Positions 44,629 to 54,601 of a stretch of 64,000 nt of DNA are shown piece by piece. Source of the stretch: Peribacillus loiseleuriae. GTDB taxonomy: Bacteria; Bacillota; Bacilli; Bacillales; DSM-1321. Location of the stretch: positions 4,679,621 through 4,743,620 of the forward strand of contig NZ_LFZW01000001.1 in assembly GCF_001183985.1 (NCBI RefSeq), in the 5' to 3' direction. Each line of letters begins with the position of its first letter. Position 1 is the first letter of the stretch. Under the pieces are notes generated by a model that was given only the letters and a program-made list of their open reading frames with translations, was not told the DNA's origin and did no database searches. The position numbers and the translations under genes were made by a program.

Positions 44629-45633
44629 ATGTCGAACCAACGCTTATACAGGGTTACCAAGAGAAGGCGCAAGCGCAAGCGTAAAAAACTGGTTGCATGG
44701 TTCTTGGTGCCACTACTATTATTACTAACAGTCACTGGCACTGCCTATGGCGCGTATCTGTACAATAAAGCTGCTGCTACCATTGATAATTCTTATGAGT
44801 CAATTGCCCCCTCCTCTAAACGTGAAGCAAAGGTCGATCCTGGTGTGGATAATACATCGATCCTGTTCATAGGTGTGGATGATAGCGAAAAGAGAGATTA
44901 CAAAGAGTCCGCAAGATCGGATGCTTTAATCCTTGCTACATTTAACAAGAAAGAGAAATCTATTAAACTAGTAAGTATTCCACGTGATTCCTATGTTTAT
45001 GTTCCCAAAAAGGACCGGTATACGAAAATTACCCATGCACATGCATATGGTGGTCCTCAAGTTACCGTTGATACAGTTGAACACTTGCTTGATATTCCAG
45101 TTGATTATTATGTTCGGATGAACTTCTACGCGTTCATCGATGTCGTCGATGCTCTAGGCGGAATTGAAGTCGATGTTCCTTATGAATTTAAAGAACAGGA
45201 TTCACATGACTCGGCTGCAGCGATCCATCTAAAAGCCGGTCTACAGAACTTGGATGGTGAAGAAGCGTTAGCACTTGCACGGACACGTAAGAAAGATAGT
45301 GATCTTTTCAGAGGACAACGGCAGCAAGAGATTCTTCAAGCCATTGTCAAAAAAGCAACAACTGTTCACGCTGTAACGAAGTATCCAGATATCATCGAAG
45401 CTGTCGGTGATAATATGAAAACAAACTTAACTTTTGCAGAAATGAAGGCATTTATCGAATATGCTACTGCTGGTAATAACTTATCCATGGAAAACCTTCA
45501 ACTTGAGGGAGTGGACGGTAGAGAAGATGGTGCGTATGTCTTTAAACTGGATAAAGATAAGCTAACAGATCTGAAAAATGGATTGAAACAACACCTCGGC
45601 CTTACAAGCACGAGCCTTAGTGATTCTCGCTAA
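44629..45633 (+). CDS. LytR-CpsA-Psr family wall polymer ligase, copy 1
   Basis: A 334-residue protein. A basic cytoplasmic N-terminus (TKRRRKRKRKKL) is followed by one membrane helix (about 23-45), then an extracytoplasmic LCP domain with ILFIGVDDSEKRDYKESARSDALILATFN, SIPRDSYVYVPKKDRYTKITHAHAYGGPQ, and ALARTRKKDSDLFRGQRQQEIL. The conserved Arg and Asp residues for polyprenyl-pyrophosphate binding are present. LCP proteins attach wall teichoic acid or secondary polymers to peptidoglycan. A near-identical second copy lies at 54602. The R5 repeat terminates it. Confidence 0.94.
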   Translation: MSNQRLYRVTKRRRKRKRKKLVAWFLVPLLLLLTVTGTAYGAYLYNKAAATIDNSYESIAPSSKREAKVDPGVDNTSILFIGVDDSEKRDYKESARSDALILATFNKKEKSIKLVSIPRDSYVYVPKKDRYTKITHAHAYGGPQVTVDTVEHLLDIPVDYYVRMNFYAFIDVVDALGGIEVDVPYEFKEQDSHDSAAAIHLKAGLQNLDGEEALALARTRKKDSDLFRGQRQQEILQAIVKKATTVHAVTKYPDIIEAVGDNMKTNLTFAEMKAFIEYATAGNNLSMENLQLEGVDGREDGAYVFKLDKDKLTDLKNGLKQHLGLTSTSLSDSR

Positions 45634-45655
45634 GAAAACAAAACAGAATAAATAC

Positions 45656-45745
45656 AGAAGGCTGTCTCATAACCCACATCTACTATATATCGAAATAAGC
45701 GGTGTATAGAGTGTGAGGTCACCCTTGAAACAGCCTTCTTTTTAA
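45656..45745. repeat. Dispersed hairpin repeat, copy 5 (also terminator)
   Basis: The outer stem GAAGGCTGT / ACAGCCTTC ends in TTTTTAATTT. The inner arms are ACCCACATCTACTATATAT and TATAGAGTGTGAGGT. It directly follows LCP copy 1. Confidence 0.75.
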
Positions 45746-45765
45746 TTTATTAATCGATTAAAAAA

Positions 45766-45808
45766 GCTTGTAGACTCATTCCGTATTTCAGGAGTTTGTC
45801 TACAAGCT
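45766..45808 (-). terminator. Hairpin after tagO
   Basis: A stem AGCTTGTAGAC / GTCTACAAGCT with a long loop lies between the convergent LCP and tagO genes and is followed on the minus strand by TTTTTTAATCG. Confidence 0.7.
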
Positions 45809-45835
45809 ATATTCTGCTTCAGGAGAAGTTATTTA

Positions 45836-46891
45836 TTATCGATTTTTCATACCATTGTTTCGAGAACTAATGAATCGTAAAATTGGCTGATATTCTTTTC
45901 CGATCAAACCAACTTTTTCAACAATTATCTCGATAGCAAGCACTAACACTGCGATCATGAATAACGCTCCCCACATTGTAGCCATGGAGAATATAAAGGC
46001 AGCTAGTCCACAGCAAGCAGCCATTGCATAAATAAGCAAGACAGTTTGTTTATGTGAAAAGCCAATTTCCAATAAACAATGATGCAGATGCGATTTATCC
46101 GGAGCTGATAACGGCTTTTTATGCTTAATTCGACGAATTATCGCAAAAAACGTATCAGAAATTGGTACTCCGAGAATAATAATAGGTACAATCAAGGAAA
46201 TCGCTGTAACGTTCTTAAATCCTAACAAAGAAAGAACAGCAATCATGAATCCTAAAAACAGTGCACCCGTATCACCCATAAATATTTTTGCAGGATGAAA
46301 ATTATAAGCTAAAAACCCAAGAGTGCTTCCTAAAAGGATGAACGCTACGCTGCTTACAAAAACATCCCCCTCTAAAAACGCCATACCAGAAATAGTGATT
46401 AATGCAATCGATGAAACACCAGCAGCTAGACCATCGAGACCATCAATCAAGTTAATAGCATTAGTAATACCAACAATCCAGACAATTGTTAATGGAATGC
46501 TTAGAATGCCGAATTCAATTACGCCACCAAATGGCAAGTTAATAAAATGGACTTGAGCTCCGCCAAGTACAACAATCAACGCTGCGATAATTTGGCCGAG
46601 TAGCTTAACCTTAGCTGAAAGCTCGCGCATATCGTCGATAATCCCAGTAACGATAATAATTAAACTTCCGATTAACAGTGGAATCGTCAACTCGTCCGTT
46701 GGTCTCAAGAATACCCAGCCGATGAGAAAACTAATATAAATTGCTAAACCGCCAAGACGCGGCATAATCTTTTGATGGACCTTACGTTGATTGGGCTTGT
46801 CTGTTGCACCAATCTTGAATGCAAATTTTTTAACTAAAGGTGTAATAATTAACGATGCAATAAAACATAGTAGCAAGGTAAGGTAAACCAT
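45836..46891 (-). CDS. tagO: Undecaprenyl-phosphate GlcNAc-1-phosphate transferase TagO
   Basis: A 351-residue integral membrane enzyme with about ten helices. It transfers GlcNAc-1-phosphate from UDP-GlcNAc to undecaprenyl phosphate, the first step of wall teichoic acid or secondary wall polymer synthesis. It has PNQRKVHQKIMPRLGGLAIY, NAINLIDGLDGLAAG (catalytic Asp-rich loop), FMGDTGALFLGF, and the His-rich loop SAPDKSHLHHCLLEIG. The start at 46891 has AAGGAGG seven bases upstream. It is convergent to LCP copy 1, whose product uses the same polymer pathway. Confidence 0.95.
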   Translation of the reverse strand: MVYLTLLLCFIASLIITPLVKKFAFKIGATDKPNQRKVHQKIMPRLGGLAIYISFLIGWVFLRPTDELTIPLLIGSLIIIVTGIIDDMRELSAKVKLLGQIIAALIVVLGGAQVHFINLPFGGVIEFGILSIPLTIVWIVGITNAINLIDGLDGLAAGVSSIALITISGMAFLEGDVFVSSVAFILLGSTLGFLAYNFHPAKIFMGDTGALFLGFMIAVLSLLGFKNVTAISLIVPIIILGVPISDTFFAIIRRIKHKKPLSAPDKSHLHHCLLEIGFSHKQTVLLIYAMAACCGLAAFIFSMATMWGALFMIAVLVLAIEIIVEKVGLIGKEYQPILRFISSRNNGMKNR

Positions 46892-47237
46892 GGAGTACCT
46901 CCTTAAAAATATCTTATCCAATTTTAGATTAAAGAATGAGTACATAGGAACATTTCATTTATTTGGCAGTTTATGAAATTGTTACCTGACGTTATTCTCT
47001 TTTTTCCTAGTCTAATCAACAAAAACTGATATCACCACATATATTACTAGAATTCTAATAAACTTACAAACTTTTTTTATTTAATATACCATTTATACAC
47101 TTTTTCCAGAGGAAATTCCCAAAAAAATATTGTATAATTTTTACAGTTTTTTACTATGTATAGCAAATACCTGTTATTTTTGGTAAGATTATTAATTGAA
47201 AGAAAGATTAAATCCTAATAATTAAGGAGCGTTTTAC

Positions 47238-49592
47238 ATGTTGTCCTTTCTGAAAAACACCTTTGGCGATACCAATCAAAAAAGGCTTACTAAATATTAT
47301 AAAATGGTGGATGAAATCAATGCTTTAGAGCCAAAATATATCCAATATTCCGATGAGCAGCTTAAAGACATGACAACCCAATTTAAAGATGATTTAACAA
47401 ATGGGCAATCGATTGATGATATAAAATTGGATGCCTTTGCTGTAGTCAGAGAAGCTTCCAAGCGTGTACTTGGAATGAGACACTTTGATGTGCAAATGAT
47501 CGGTGGGCTTGTATTAACAGAAGGAAATATTGCGGAAATGGCGACAGGGGAAGGTAAAACACTTGTTGCTTCTCTTCCAAGCTATTTGCGTGCTCTTGAA
47601 GGTAAAGGTGTCCATGTCATTACCGTCAATGATTACTTAGCGACACGAGATCGCGAGAAAATTGGCCAAATTCATGAATTCCTAGGACTAACGGTCGGTT
47701 TAAATGTTCCAAATATGCAGCCCGATGAAAAGAAAGCGGCCTATCTTGCTGACATCACGTACGGAGTGGGAACGGAATTCGGTTTTGATTACTTACGCGA
47801 TAATATGGCTGTAAGTATCGCAGATAAAAGTCAAAGACCTCTTCATTATGCCATCATTGATGAAGTGGACAGCGTACTTGTGGACGAAGCAAAAACTCCA
47901 TTAATTATCGCTGGTAAAACACAATCTAATAGCGATTTGCAGCATATTGCTTCTCGCCTTGCAAAACGCTTCAAGATAGATGAAGATTATACATTTGATC
48001 CGGAAACGAAAGCAACAAGCTTGACAGATGAAGGCGTAGAGAATGTCGAAAAAGCATTTGGAATCGACAATCTTTATGACTTAGAGCATCAAACACTCTT
48101 CCATTATGTCATTCAAGCAGTTCGTGCCCATGTTATGTTTGAAAAAGATGTCGATTATATTATTAAAGATGGGGAGATTTTGTTAGTCGACATCTTTACT
48201 GGTCGAGTAATGGAAGGTCGGTCTTTAAGCGATGGTTTGCACCAAGCGATTGAAGCCAAAGAAGGAATTGAGATTACAGAAGAAAATAAAACGCAAGCTT
48301 CTGTTACGATTCAGAACTACTTTAGAATGTATTCCATGCTCTCTGGAATGACAGGTACAGCTAAAACGGAGGAAAAAGAATTTCAAAATGTTTACGGCAT
48401 GGACGTTATTCAGATTCCAACAAACCGTGACAAAATTCGTGTTGATTATAACGATATGATCTATCTGACACTGGACGATAAATACAAAAAAGTAGCTGAA
48501 GAAGTGAAACGGATCCATGCTACTGGACAACCGATCTTAATTGGGACGACTTCTATCCTCCAATCAGAAAAAGTGGCGACCTATTTAGAAAAAGATCAGT
48601 TGCCATATAAATTATTGAACGCAAAAAGCGTGGAGCAAGAAGTAGAAATGATTGCGATGGCTGGACAACGGGGCCAAATTACGATTGCTACCAATATGGC
48701 CGGTCGTGGAACCGATATTTTACTTGGAGAGGGCGTAGCCGAACTCGGTGGTTTATACGTCATCGGCACGGAAAGACATGAGAGTAGGCGTGTAGACAAC
48801 CAATTGCGTGGACGTGCTGGGCGTCAAGGTGACCCTGGTTCCTCCCAATTCTATATTTCATTAGAAGACGATATGATTAGACGATTTGCTGCAGAGGGCC
48901 TAGAAAAGCTTGAGAAAAAGCTTACATCAGATAGTACGGGCCTTATCACCTATAAAAAAATTGGTGAATTCGTCGATCGTGTTCAACGAATTGTCGAAGG
49001 TTCCCACTATTCCATGCGAGAATACAATTTAAAGCTGGATGATGTCAGCAACGAACAACGAAATATTATTTATCAATTGCGTGACCGTATTATGGAGACA
49101 GATAGCGTTGATAGTCAAATTGCTTCGCATGTTCGAAGTGCCATTCATAACGTCATTGAGCAATATTGCCCTGTGGAGAGCTCTCCTGAAGAATGGCGGA
49201 TAGATGAACTGATTTCAAAAGTAAATGAACTTCTGCCTGGCTACCCTATTACTCTGCCAGACTCGATTCAAAGTAGAAAAGAAATAGAAGAAGCCATAGA
49301 GACTAACCTGGACAGATACATTAAAAGGATTGAAGCCGACCCAGAGTTGCAACAATCATTGAAAACCTGGTTATTAAATGTGATTGATATCCAATGGATT
49401 CAACATTTAGAAAGCATGGCTCGACTGAAAGAAGGCATTGGGTTACGCCAATATCAACAAGAAGATCCATTACGTCTCTACCAAAAAGAAGGACTTGAAT
49501 TATTTACACATACATTTAATACCATTGAAACAGAAATGGCTGAACAAATTGGTCGTCTCATTCAAATGGCTAACAACCAAGTGGAAGCATAA
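47238..49592 (+). CDS. secA2: Accessory Sec ATPase SecA2
   Basis: A 784-residue DEAD motor of the SecA family, about 60 residues shorter than SecA1 because the C-terminal zinc/SecB region is absent. It has GEGKTLVASLPSYL (Walker A), VITVNDYLATRD, DEVDSVLVDEAKTPLII (Walker B/DEAD), and GMTGTAKTEEKEF. ATNMAGRGTDILLGEGV, RRVDNQLRGRAGRQGDPGSS and the cross-linking and wing domains follow. In B. anthracis SecA2 with SlaP exports S-layer proteins. It is followed by its partner, the S-layer assembly gene, 168 bases downstream. Confidence 0.95.
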   Translation: MLSFLKNTFGDTNQKRLTKYYKMVDEINALEPKYIQYSDEQLKDMTTQFKDDLTNGQSIDDIKLDAFAVVREASKRVLGMRHFDVQMIGGLVLTEGNIAEMATGEGKTLVASLPSYLRALEGKGVHVITVNDYLATRDREKIGQIHEFLGLTVGLNVPNMQPDEKKAAYLADITYGVGTEFGFDYLRDNMAVSIADKSQRPLHYAIIDEVDSVLVDEAKTPLIIAGKTQSNSDLQHIASRLAKRFKIDEDYTFDPETKATSLTDEGVENVEKAFGIDNLYDLEHQTLFHYVIQAVRAHVMFEKDVDYIIKDGEILLVDIFTGRVMEGRSLSDGLHQAIEAKEGIEITEENKTQASVTIQNYFRMYSMLSGMTGTAKTEEKEFQNVYGMDVIQIPTNRDKIRVDYNDMIYLTLDDKYKKVAEEVKRIHATGQPILIGTTSILQSEKVATYLEKDQLPYKLLNAKSVEQEVEMIAMAGQRGQITIATNMAGRGTDILLGEGVAELGGLYVIGTERHESRRVDNQLRGRAGRQGDPGSSQFYISLEDDMIRRFAAEGLEKLEKKLTSDSTGLITYKKIGEFVDRVQRIVEGSHYSMREYNLKLDDVSNEQRNIIYQLRDRIMETDSVDSQIASHVRSAIHNVIEQYCPVESSPEEWRIDELISKVNELLPGYPITLPDSIQSRKEIEEAIETNLDRYIKRIEADPELQQSLKTWLLNVIDIQWIQHLESMARLKEGIGLRQYQQEDPLRLYQKEGLELFTHTFNTIETEMAEQIGRLIQMANNQVEA

Positions 49593-49621
49593 GAACCGAT
49601 ACGACTATCCCAACAACAGTA

Positions 49622-49708
49622 AAGGTCAGATCCCGCAAAAACTAAATCTAGTATAAGATAAGCGTACGGAACATTACATACTAATTTAGTGTGCGAGGCC
49701 TGACCTAT
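49622..49708. repeat. Dispersed hairpin repeat, copy 6
   Basis: The arms are AAAGGTCAGATCCCGCA and TGTGCGAGGCCTGACCT, with partly paired TAAATCTAGTAT / ATACTAATTTA. It lies between secA2 and the S-layer assembly gene. Confidence 0.75.
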
Positions 49709-49760
49709 ATAAAATATCCTCTTTTCTATATTTCTTTATACTAAAAGGAGTTGGCAATTC

Positions 49761-50645
49761 ATGGCCTCAATTTTCAATAAAAACAAGAATAAACTTAAAA
49801 AAGAAGGAAAAGATACAGTCATTTCTTCTAGTGATCTACTAAATGAAACGGAAGTTCAAACAGATGAAGAGATTATGACCGAGTTATCAGTCCATCCTCA
49901 GTGGAATCTGTCAAGCGAACAAAACTATGTATATCGTTTCCTAAACAATGAGCTTGAACCTTTGAAACCGAATCAAATTTCATTAGCAGGCATTGAATTG
50001 CGTTTTGAAAATAACGAAGCAACAGCGATTGCGTTTGTTCGTAACAGCTTAAATAAAGACATCACATTTCAAGAAGTTTCACTATTGCTTTTGGATGAGA
50101 ATAAAGAAACCATTGCTAGACATTCCTTTGATATGAGCCTACTAGGAGAACTTCCTGCTAGAAGCAGCCGTCCATGGATGTTCGTCTTCCCTGCTGACAC
50201 TGTTTCGAAAACGGAATTCTCTACAAAGGACTGGACAATCGCTTTTGAACTTAAAACAAAACATAGGCTTGATCTTGCTGAATCTTGGGAAAAGGGTTTG
50301 CCTGAAGCCGAACGCAAAAACTTGGAAAATTATGTAGATAAAATCGATCCACCACGCGCAGGTGAAATGAATTTCCTTGGCCTACAAGCGAAGACAACGG
50401 AACAAGGCGACCTCCATGTCACCATTTTAATTCGTAATGGACATGACAAAAACGTTAAGATTGAAAAACTGCCTTTAGAAATTATCGACGCTTCTCAAGA
50501 AGTGGTTGCAAAAGGCGGCTTTTCATTAGACGATTTAGAAATTAAGGCCAATACATCAAAGCCTTGGACATTTATTTTCCCAGCAAGCATGGTTCTAAAA
50601 GAAGACATGGACTTATCGACATGGTCTGCTCAACCCGTTCAATAA
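49761..50645 (+). CDS. slaP: Accessory Sec system S-layer assembly protein (SLAP type)
   Basis: A 294-residue soluble protein built from two similar domains (about 35-150 and 160-290). Each has a beta-sandwich-like pattern with LAGIELRFENNEATAIAFVRNSLNK or LGLQAKTTEQGDLHVTILIRNGHDK, and each ends in the matching SRPWMFVFPADTV / SKPWTFIFPASMV. This repeat pair defines the SLAP_DUP family, which acts with SecA2 in S-layer protein secretion in the B. cereus group. It has AAAAGGAG upstream and a strong terminator downstream. Its exact biochemical role is unknown. Confidence 0.92.
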   Translation: MASIFNKNKNKLKKEGKDTVISSSDLLNETEVQTDEEIMTELSVHPQWNLSSEQNYVYRFLNNELEPLKPNQISLAGIELRFENNEATAIAFVRNSLNKDITFQEVSLLLLDENKETIARHSFDMSLLGELPARSSRPWMFVFPADTVSKTEFSTKDWTIAFELKTKHRLDLAESWEKGLPEAERKNLENYVDKIDPPRAGEMNFLGLQAKTTEQGDLHVTILIRNGHDKNVKIEKLPLEIIDASQEVVAKGGFSLDDLEIKANTSKPWTFIFPASMVLKEDMDLSTWSAQPVQ

Positions 50646-50689
50646 AAGCGTAAAGAAAGAAGGGCATCCTTCTTTCTTTACGCTTTTTT
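50644..50689 (+). terminator. Terminator after slaP
   Basis: A perfect 20-bp stem (AAAAGCGTAAAGAAAGAAGG and its complement) with a GCAT loop, then TTTTT. Confidence 0.92.
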
Positions 50690-50840
50690 CTGCTATCAGG
50701 TTTAGAATCAATGATTCCTTACCTGACAGTTTCCCGCTTATACTGAGAGACGAATCCGGCACGTTTCTTACATCTTTTATCGATTTAAAGACTGGACCAT
50801 CTGAAGTTTTATCGCTTGGCTCAAGGATGGATACTGGCGT

Positions 50841-53800
50841 TTATTGCATATTCACTCTAAGTAAATACGGATCAACGCTTGCATTTCCATAACTGTCTTT
50901 CACTTCGATATGATACTTGCCTTTTTTAAGATTCAAGTATAGGATCTCCTCATCACCAGCACCATAATAATCAGCCTGTGCGATTAATTTACCATTTTGG
51001 TAGACAGATATCATTCCGTCTGTGACTTTCCCACCAGCCAATTTTATGACGCCAGAGCTATCTTTCGTTGCTTCGTATTCATACCAGTCCGAATCGCCGT
51101 TCGGAACGCCGGCATTAAAATAACCTTTGGCACTTTGAAGCGCAGAATTCTTATCCTTTGTCAATTTCAATGGTTTAGAAGGAACATTATTCTTCACAAT
51201 TGAACCTGCATCTTCATCTTTAGTAGGTGCATCCTTAAAGGTAAAGGTATACGGTATCAATGAGAATGGCAGCATGTCCCTAAAATAGCCTTCTGTGATG
51301 ATAAAGTAGTTATGACCTTTTTTCACATTAATGGATCCATAAATGTAGCCGTAATTCCCTTTTTGAATATAGGTCGCATTATTGAATTCTTCATCATCCA
51401 GTTTTCGGTTATTATTTCGATCTTCAATAATCGTGACAACACCAGCATATTGACCTAATAATTCTTTAGGATACGTTTGCTTCACTTCAGCTGGATTTGT
51501 TTGTACGGTTACACCCTTTATTCCAGTTTGTGTAGCCTGATAATAGAATACATCGATATCATTCGGCATCGCAAAGTTCGCATTAAAAGTTGCACCCGGG
51601 AGATTTTTCACATTTTCGAAGGAATCATTGTCTTCATATGGATCTTCAGGATTGCTCACAATCAACTTGGTACTTATTTCATATGGATCAAATGAAATAC
51701 CTGACATGTCATTAAAGAAATTGTTCTGAACGATGAATAAATAGGTTTCCCCTTTTTTCAATCCTGTGTAATTCTTCTCTTTAACACCAATGCTATAACC
51801 GCTCCAGTCCAGATTATCTCCGAAATAATTTAGATCTAGATGCTTTTCTCCATCCTTTGTTGTATCTTCTTTTACTTGATAAATTTCCATTAACGGTATT
51901 TTATTTTCTTTGTTCTTAAGGTTTAGCTCATAAATAGCCGTTTGTTTCGGATTCACTAAGAACAAGTCGATATCACTAGCATTTTGTAAATAAGCAGACG
52001 TCGATTTCCCAAGTTCATATGGAATGGATGCATCCAATTGGCTTTTGACATATGCGTTTCTCTCTTCATCGAATGGGTCTGCTACTGACTCGGCTGCAGC
52101 TCGGATATTAGCAACTTCACCAATTTCTTTCGATTGTCCTTTCATTATTCCCTCGACGGTTCCCTCTCCACCTAAGTTTGGATAATTATCTTCATCCGGA
52201 GGAAGTACCTTCGTATCAATTTTCACATGATACGGAATAAGAGATTGCTCGATTGTTGTAGAGTCATCAGAGGTTACACCCATAAATAACATTTGGATCA
52301 ATTCAAAGATCCCAAAGTAATTCGAAGGTTTATTGCTTGCTTTTAATACATACGTACCTGGAGTTGCAACAAAGCTTAATACAACTGGTTCACTTGTTGC
52401 CTTACCGTACGAATACGCATATGGATCGTTATATTCTTTGCCTTCCATTAAGTTCTTCAGTATTTCTGTCTTTTCCTCTTCAGCTATAGGATTTTCTTCA
52501 TTTGCAGGAAAGATATCATCCACTTTATATACGCTCAGATTTGGGTTGATTCCAGGAATACCTGACAAAGTAATTTTCACTGCTTTTTCGCCATCAATCT
52601 CAAATGTAAAGTAGTCATTATCTTCCTTGTCACCAGTGAATGTATGCTTGCCACTTGATTGATATGGCAAACCATCAATTTTAATCATATTTTCAATCGA
52701 TGAATCATCCTCAGGCAATGTTTTTGCCGTTTGCACGGATAAGGAATAGTTTGATTGTTTAGAAGCTGAAGAATCATAGTTACCGTTTACATCTTTTACA
52801 CCAATAGCTATTGTACCGCTAAATGGCGCTTTGACCATCTTCGCTTCCGTCTTTCCTGCACCCGTTTTATTCACTTCTATTTTTTCCGTTTTATTTTGAT
52901 CACCATAAAAATGAATCATCATTTTATAATCATATTGTTTTGCCCCATCTAGCACGGTTTGAATATAGTCTCCTTCTTCCACTTTGAATTGGATCCATTT
53001 TTGTTCAAACGGTTTGGTGATTTCTCCTTTTATTACTTGTGGTTCCTCAGTTGCAGTGATCATTTTAGCTGATTTGATAATTTCACTCTTTGTCCAATTT
53101 TCTTTCACAATCTGCGTAATGTTCTTCGTATTATATTGCAAAGCAGAAACAATATTCACCAAGCCACTGCCATATTTAATATCAAATCCTTTATCTCCAA
53201 GGTCTGTTGCTGTTTGTTTTAAAATATATTTCACTTGTGTTGGCGTTAAATCTGGATATTTAGAAAGCAACAAAGCCGCAGCTCCCGCAACAACTGGAGA
53301 AGCCATGGACGTTCCGCTCATTTTAGTAAAACTTGAACCTTTGCTATAATCATAGACTGAACTATATACTTCATCTCCTGGCGCTACGAGATCGACAGAA
53401 GCTCCATATGTGGAATAGTAGGTTAATTCCGATTTCTTATCAACGGCCCCTACACTAATTACCCCTTCATAACCGGCTGGATAGTTTACAAAGTCCTCTC
53501 CGTCATTTCCTGCCGCAGCAACAATGACTACCCCTTTGTTAATAGCCGTATTCACTGCATCTTCAATTAACGGCGAAGGGAATGGCCCTCCAAGACTCAT
53601 ATTGATGACTTTTGCCCCATGGTCCACAGCGTAAAGGATTCCTTCAGCGATCGAGTAGTCGCTAGCAAACCATCCGTCAAACACATCTATCGGCAGAATT
53701 TTCACGTTCGGCGCGATTCCATAACCGCCAATTCCGTTGTCTTTATTCGCAGCAATAATTCCCGCAACATGTGTACCATGTGAATCCACGAAAGGCTGGC

Positions 53801-54362
53801 TTAAAGGATCAGTAGTATTGTAGCCAGGTAATAATGTATTTTTCAAATCAGGATGCTTCCTATCAATCCCCGTGTCAATAACAGCAACAGTTACAGGTTG
53901 TTTTCCTGCAAGTGATTGCGCTTTTGCTACATTCAGCAAAGACAAATGGTATTGCTCAATTGCTTTCGGATCTTTGATACCGAAAGACTTATATAATACA
54001 CTCGGGGTAACTAATTGCACGTTATTATTTTTTTGATACTGTTGAATGACTTTGTGGATATTTTTCTTATCTTTCACTTTCACAACCGCATAGTTCAAAT
54101 TCGAGAATTGTTGAATAACCGTTGCTCCAGCATTTCGATGTTCGGTCGCTGTTAATGGTTTGGTATATTTAATAATTAACTGGTCGTCACTGAATAAATT
54201 CTTTTTTTCCTGTTCAGTGGCTGCTTTATTTTTGCCTATTGAAGTAATACTTGCTGGTTTAATAGAGTTTCTTTCTGCTGCAAATACTGCAGGTGTGGCG
54301 GCTGATACTAGTAGAGCCGTACTTAAGCCCATAGCCACTATTTTTCTATAAAGTAATTTCAA
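50841..54362 (-). CDS. Large secreted subtilisin-family serine protease
   Basis: A 1173-residue secreted protein. A signal peptide (VAMGLSTALLVSAATPAVFA, about 9-28) is followed by an inhibitor-like pro-region (about 55-125), then the S8 catalytic domain with the triad in order: Asp in VAVIDTGIDRKHPDL, His in DSHGTHVAGIIAA and Ser in MSGTSMASPVVAGAAALL. A long extracellular part (about 430-1170) carries pre-peptidase/PPC-like beta domains (DPYEDNDSFENVKNLPG, GDSDWYEYEA). The start is TTG with AAAGGGGG seven bases upstream. It faces the slaP terminator and is probably processed or cell-associated. Its substrates are unknown. Confidence 0.93.
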   Translation of the reverse strand: MKLLYRKIVAMGLSTALLVSAATPAVFAAERNSIKPASITSIGKNKAATEQEKKNLFSDDQLIIKYTKPLTATEHRNAGATVIQQFSNLNYAVVKVKDKKNIHKVIQQYQKNNNVQLVTPSVLYKSFGIKDPKAIEQYHLSLLNVAKAQSLAGKQPVTVAVIDTGIDRKHPDLKNTLLPGYNTTDPLSQPFVDSHGTHVAGIIAANKDNGIGGYGIAPNVKILPIDVFDGWFASDYSIAEGILYAVDHGAKVINMSLGGPFPSPLIEDAVNTAINKGVVIVAAAGNDGEDFVNYPAGYEGVISVGAVDKKSELTYYSTYGASVDLVAPGDEVYSSVYDYSKGSSFTKMSGTSMASPVVAGAAALLLSKYPDLTPTQVKYILKQTATDLGDKGFDIKYGSGLVNIVSALQYNTKNITQIVKENWTKSEIIKSAKMITATEEPQVIKGEITKPFEQKWIQFKVEEGDYIQTVLDGAKQYDYKMMIHFYGDQNKTEKIEVNKTGAGKTEAKMVKAPFSGTIAIGVKDVNGNYDSSASKQSNYSLSVQTAKTLPEDDSSIENMIKIDGLPYQSSGKHTFTGDKEDNDYFTFEIDGEKAVKITLSGIPGINPNLSVYKVDDIFPANEENPIAEEEKTEILKNLMEGKEYNDPYAYSYGKATSEPVVLSFVATPGTYVLKASNKPSNYFGIFELIQMLFMGVTSDDSTTIEQSLIPYHVKIDTKVLPPDEDNYPNLGGEGTVEGIMKGQSKEIGEVANIRAAAESVADPFDEERNAYVKSQLDASIPYELGKSTSAYLQNASDIDLFLVNPKQTAIYELNLKNKENKIPLMEIYQVKEDTTKDGEKHLDLNYFGDNLDWSGYSIGVKEKNYTGLKKGETYLFIVQNNFFNDMSGISFDPYEISTKLIVSNPEDPYEDNDSFENVKNLPGATFNANFAMPNDIDVFYYQATQTGIKGVTVQTNPAEVKQTYPKELLGQYAGVVTIIEDRNNNRKLDDEEFNNATYIQKGNYGYIYGSINVKKGHNYFIITEGYFRDMLPFSLIPYTFTFKDAPTKDEDAGSIVKNNVPSKPLKLTKDKNSALQSAKGYFNAGVPNGDSDWYEYEATKDSSGVIKLAGGKVTDGMISVYQNGKLIAQADYYGAGDEEILYLNLKKGKYHIEVKDSYGNASVDPYLLRVNMQ

Positions 54363-54507
54363 CCCATTTCCCCCTTTATATGTACTCTATATGATTATAT
54401 ATGATTTATCCTATTATGGAAATAAGTACCTATAATAAAAATAAGATTGGTTTCGACATTTTAAGCAAAGCAATGGTGACCGACTTCAATTTTCTGCTTT
54501 AATTCAT

Positions 54508-54536
54508 TTTACGAAACAGTAAAAAAATTGTAGAAT
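54508..54536 (+). promoter_or_regulatory. Sigma-A type promoter of the second LCP gene
   Basis: TTTACG - 17 bases - TAGAAT. It differs from the copy 1 promoter only in the spacer (one base). Confidence 0.65.
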
Positions 54537-54601
54537 GTTGGAGAGCATAGTTTCCTAGACGCACATTAAGACTGGATTATATCCGTGAAGGAGAAAGAAA
54601 A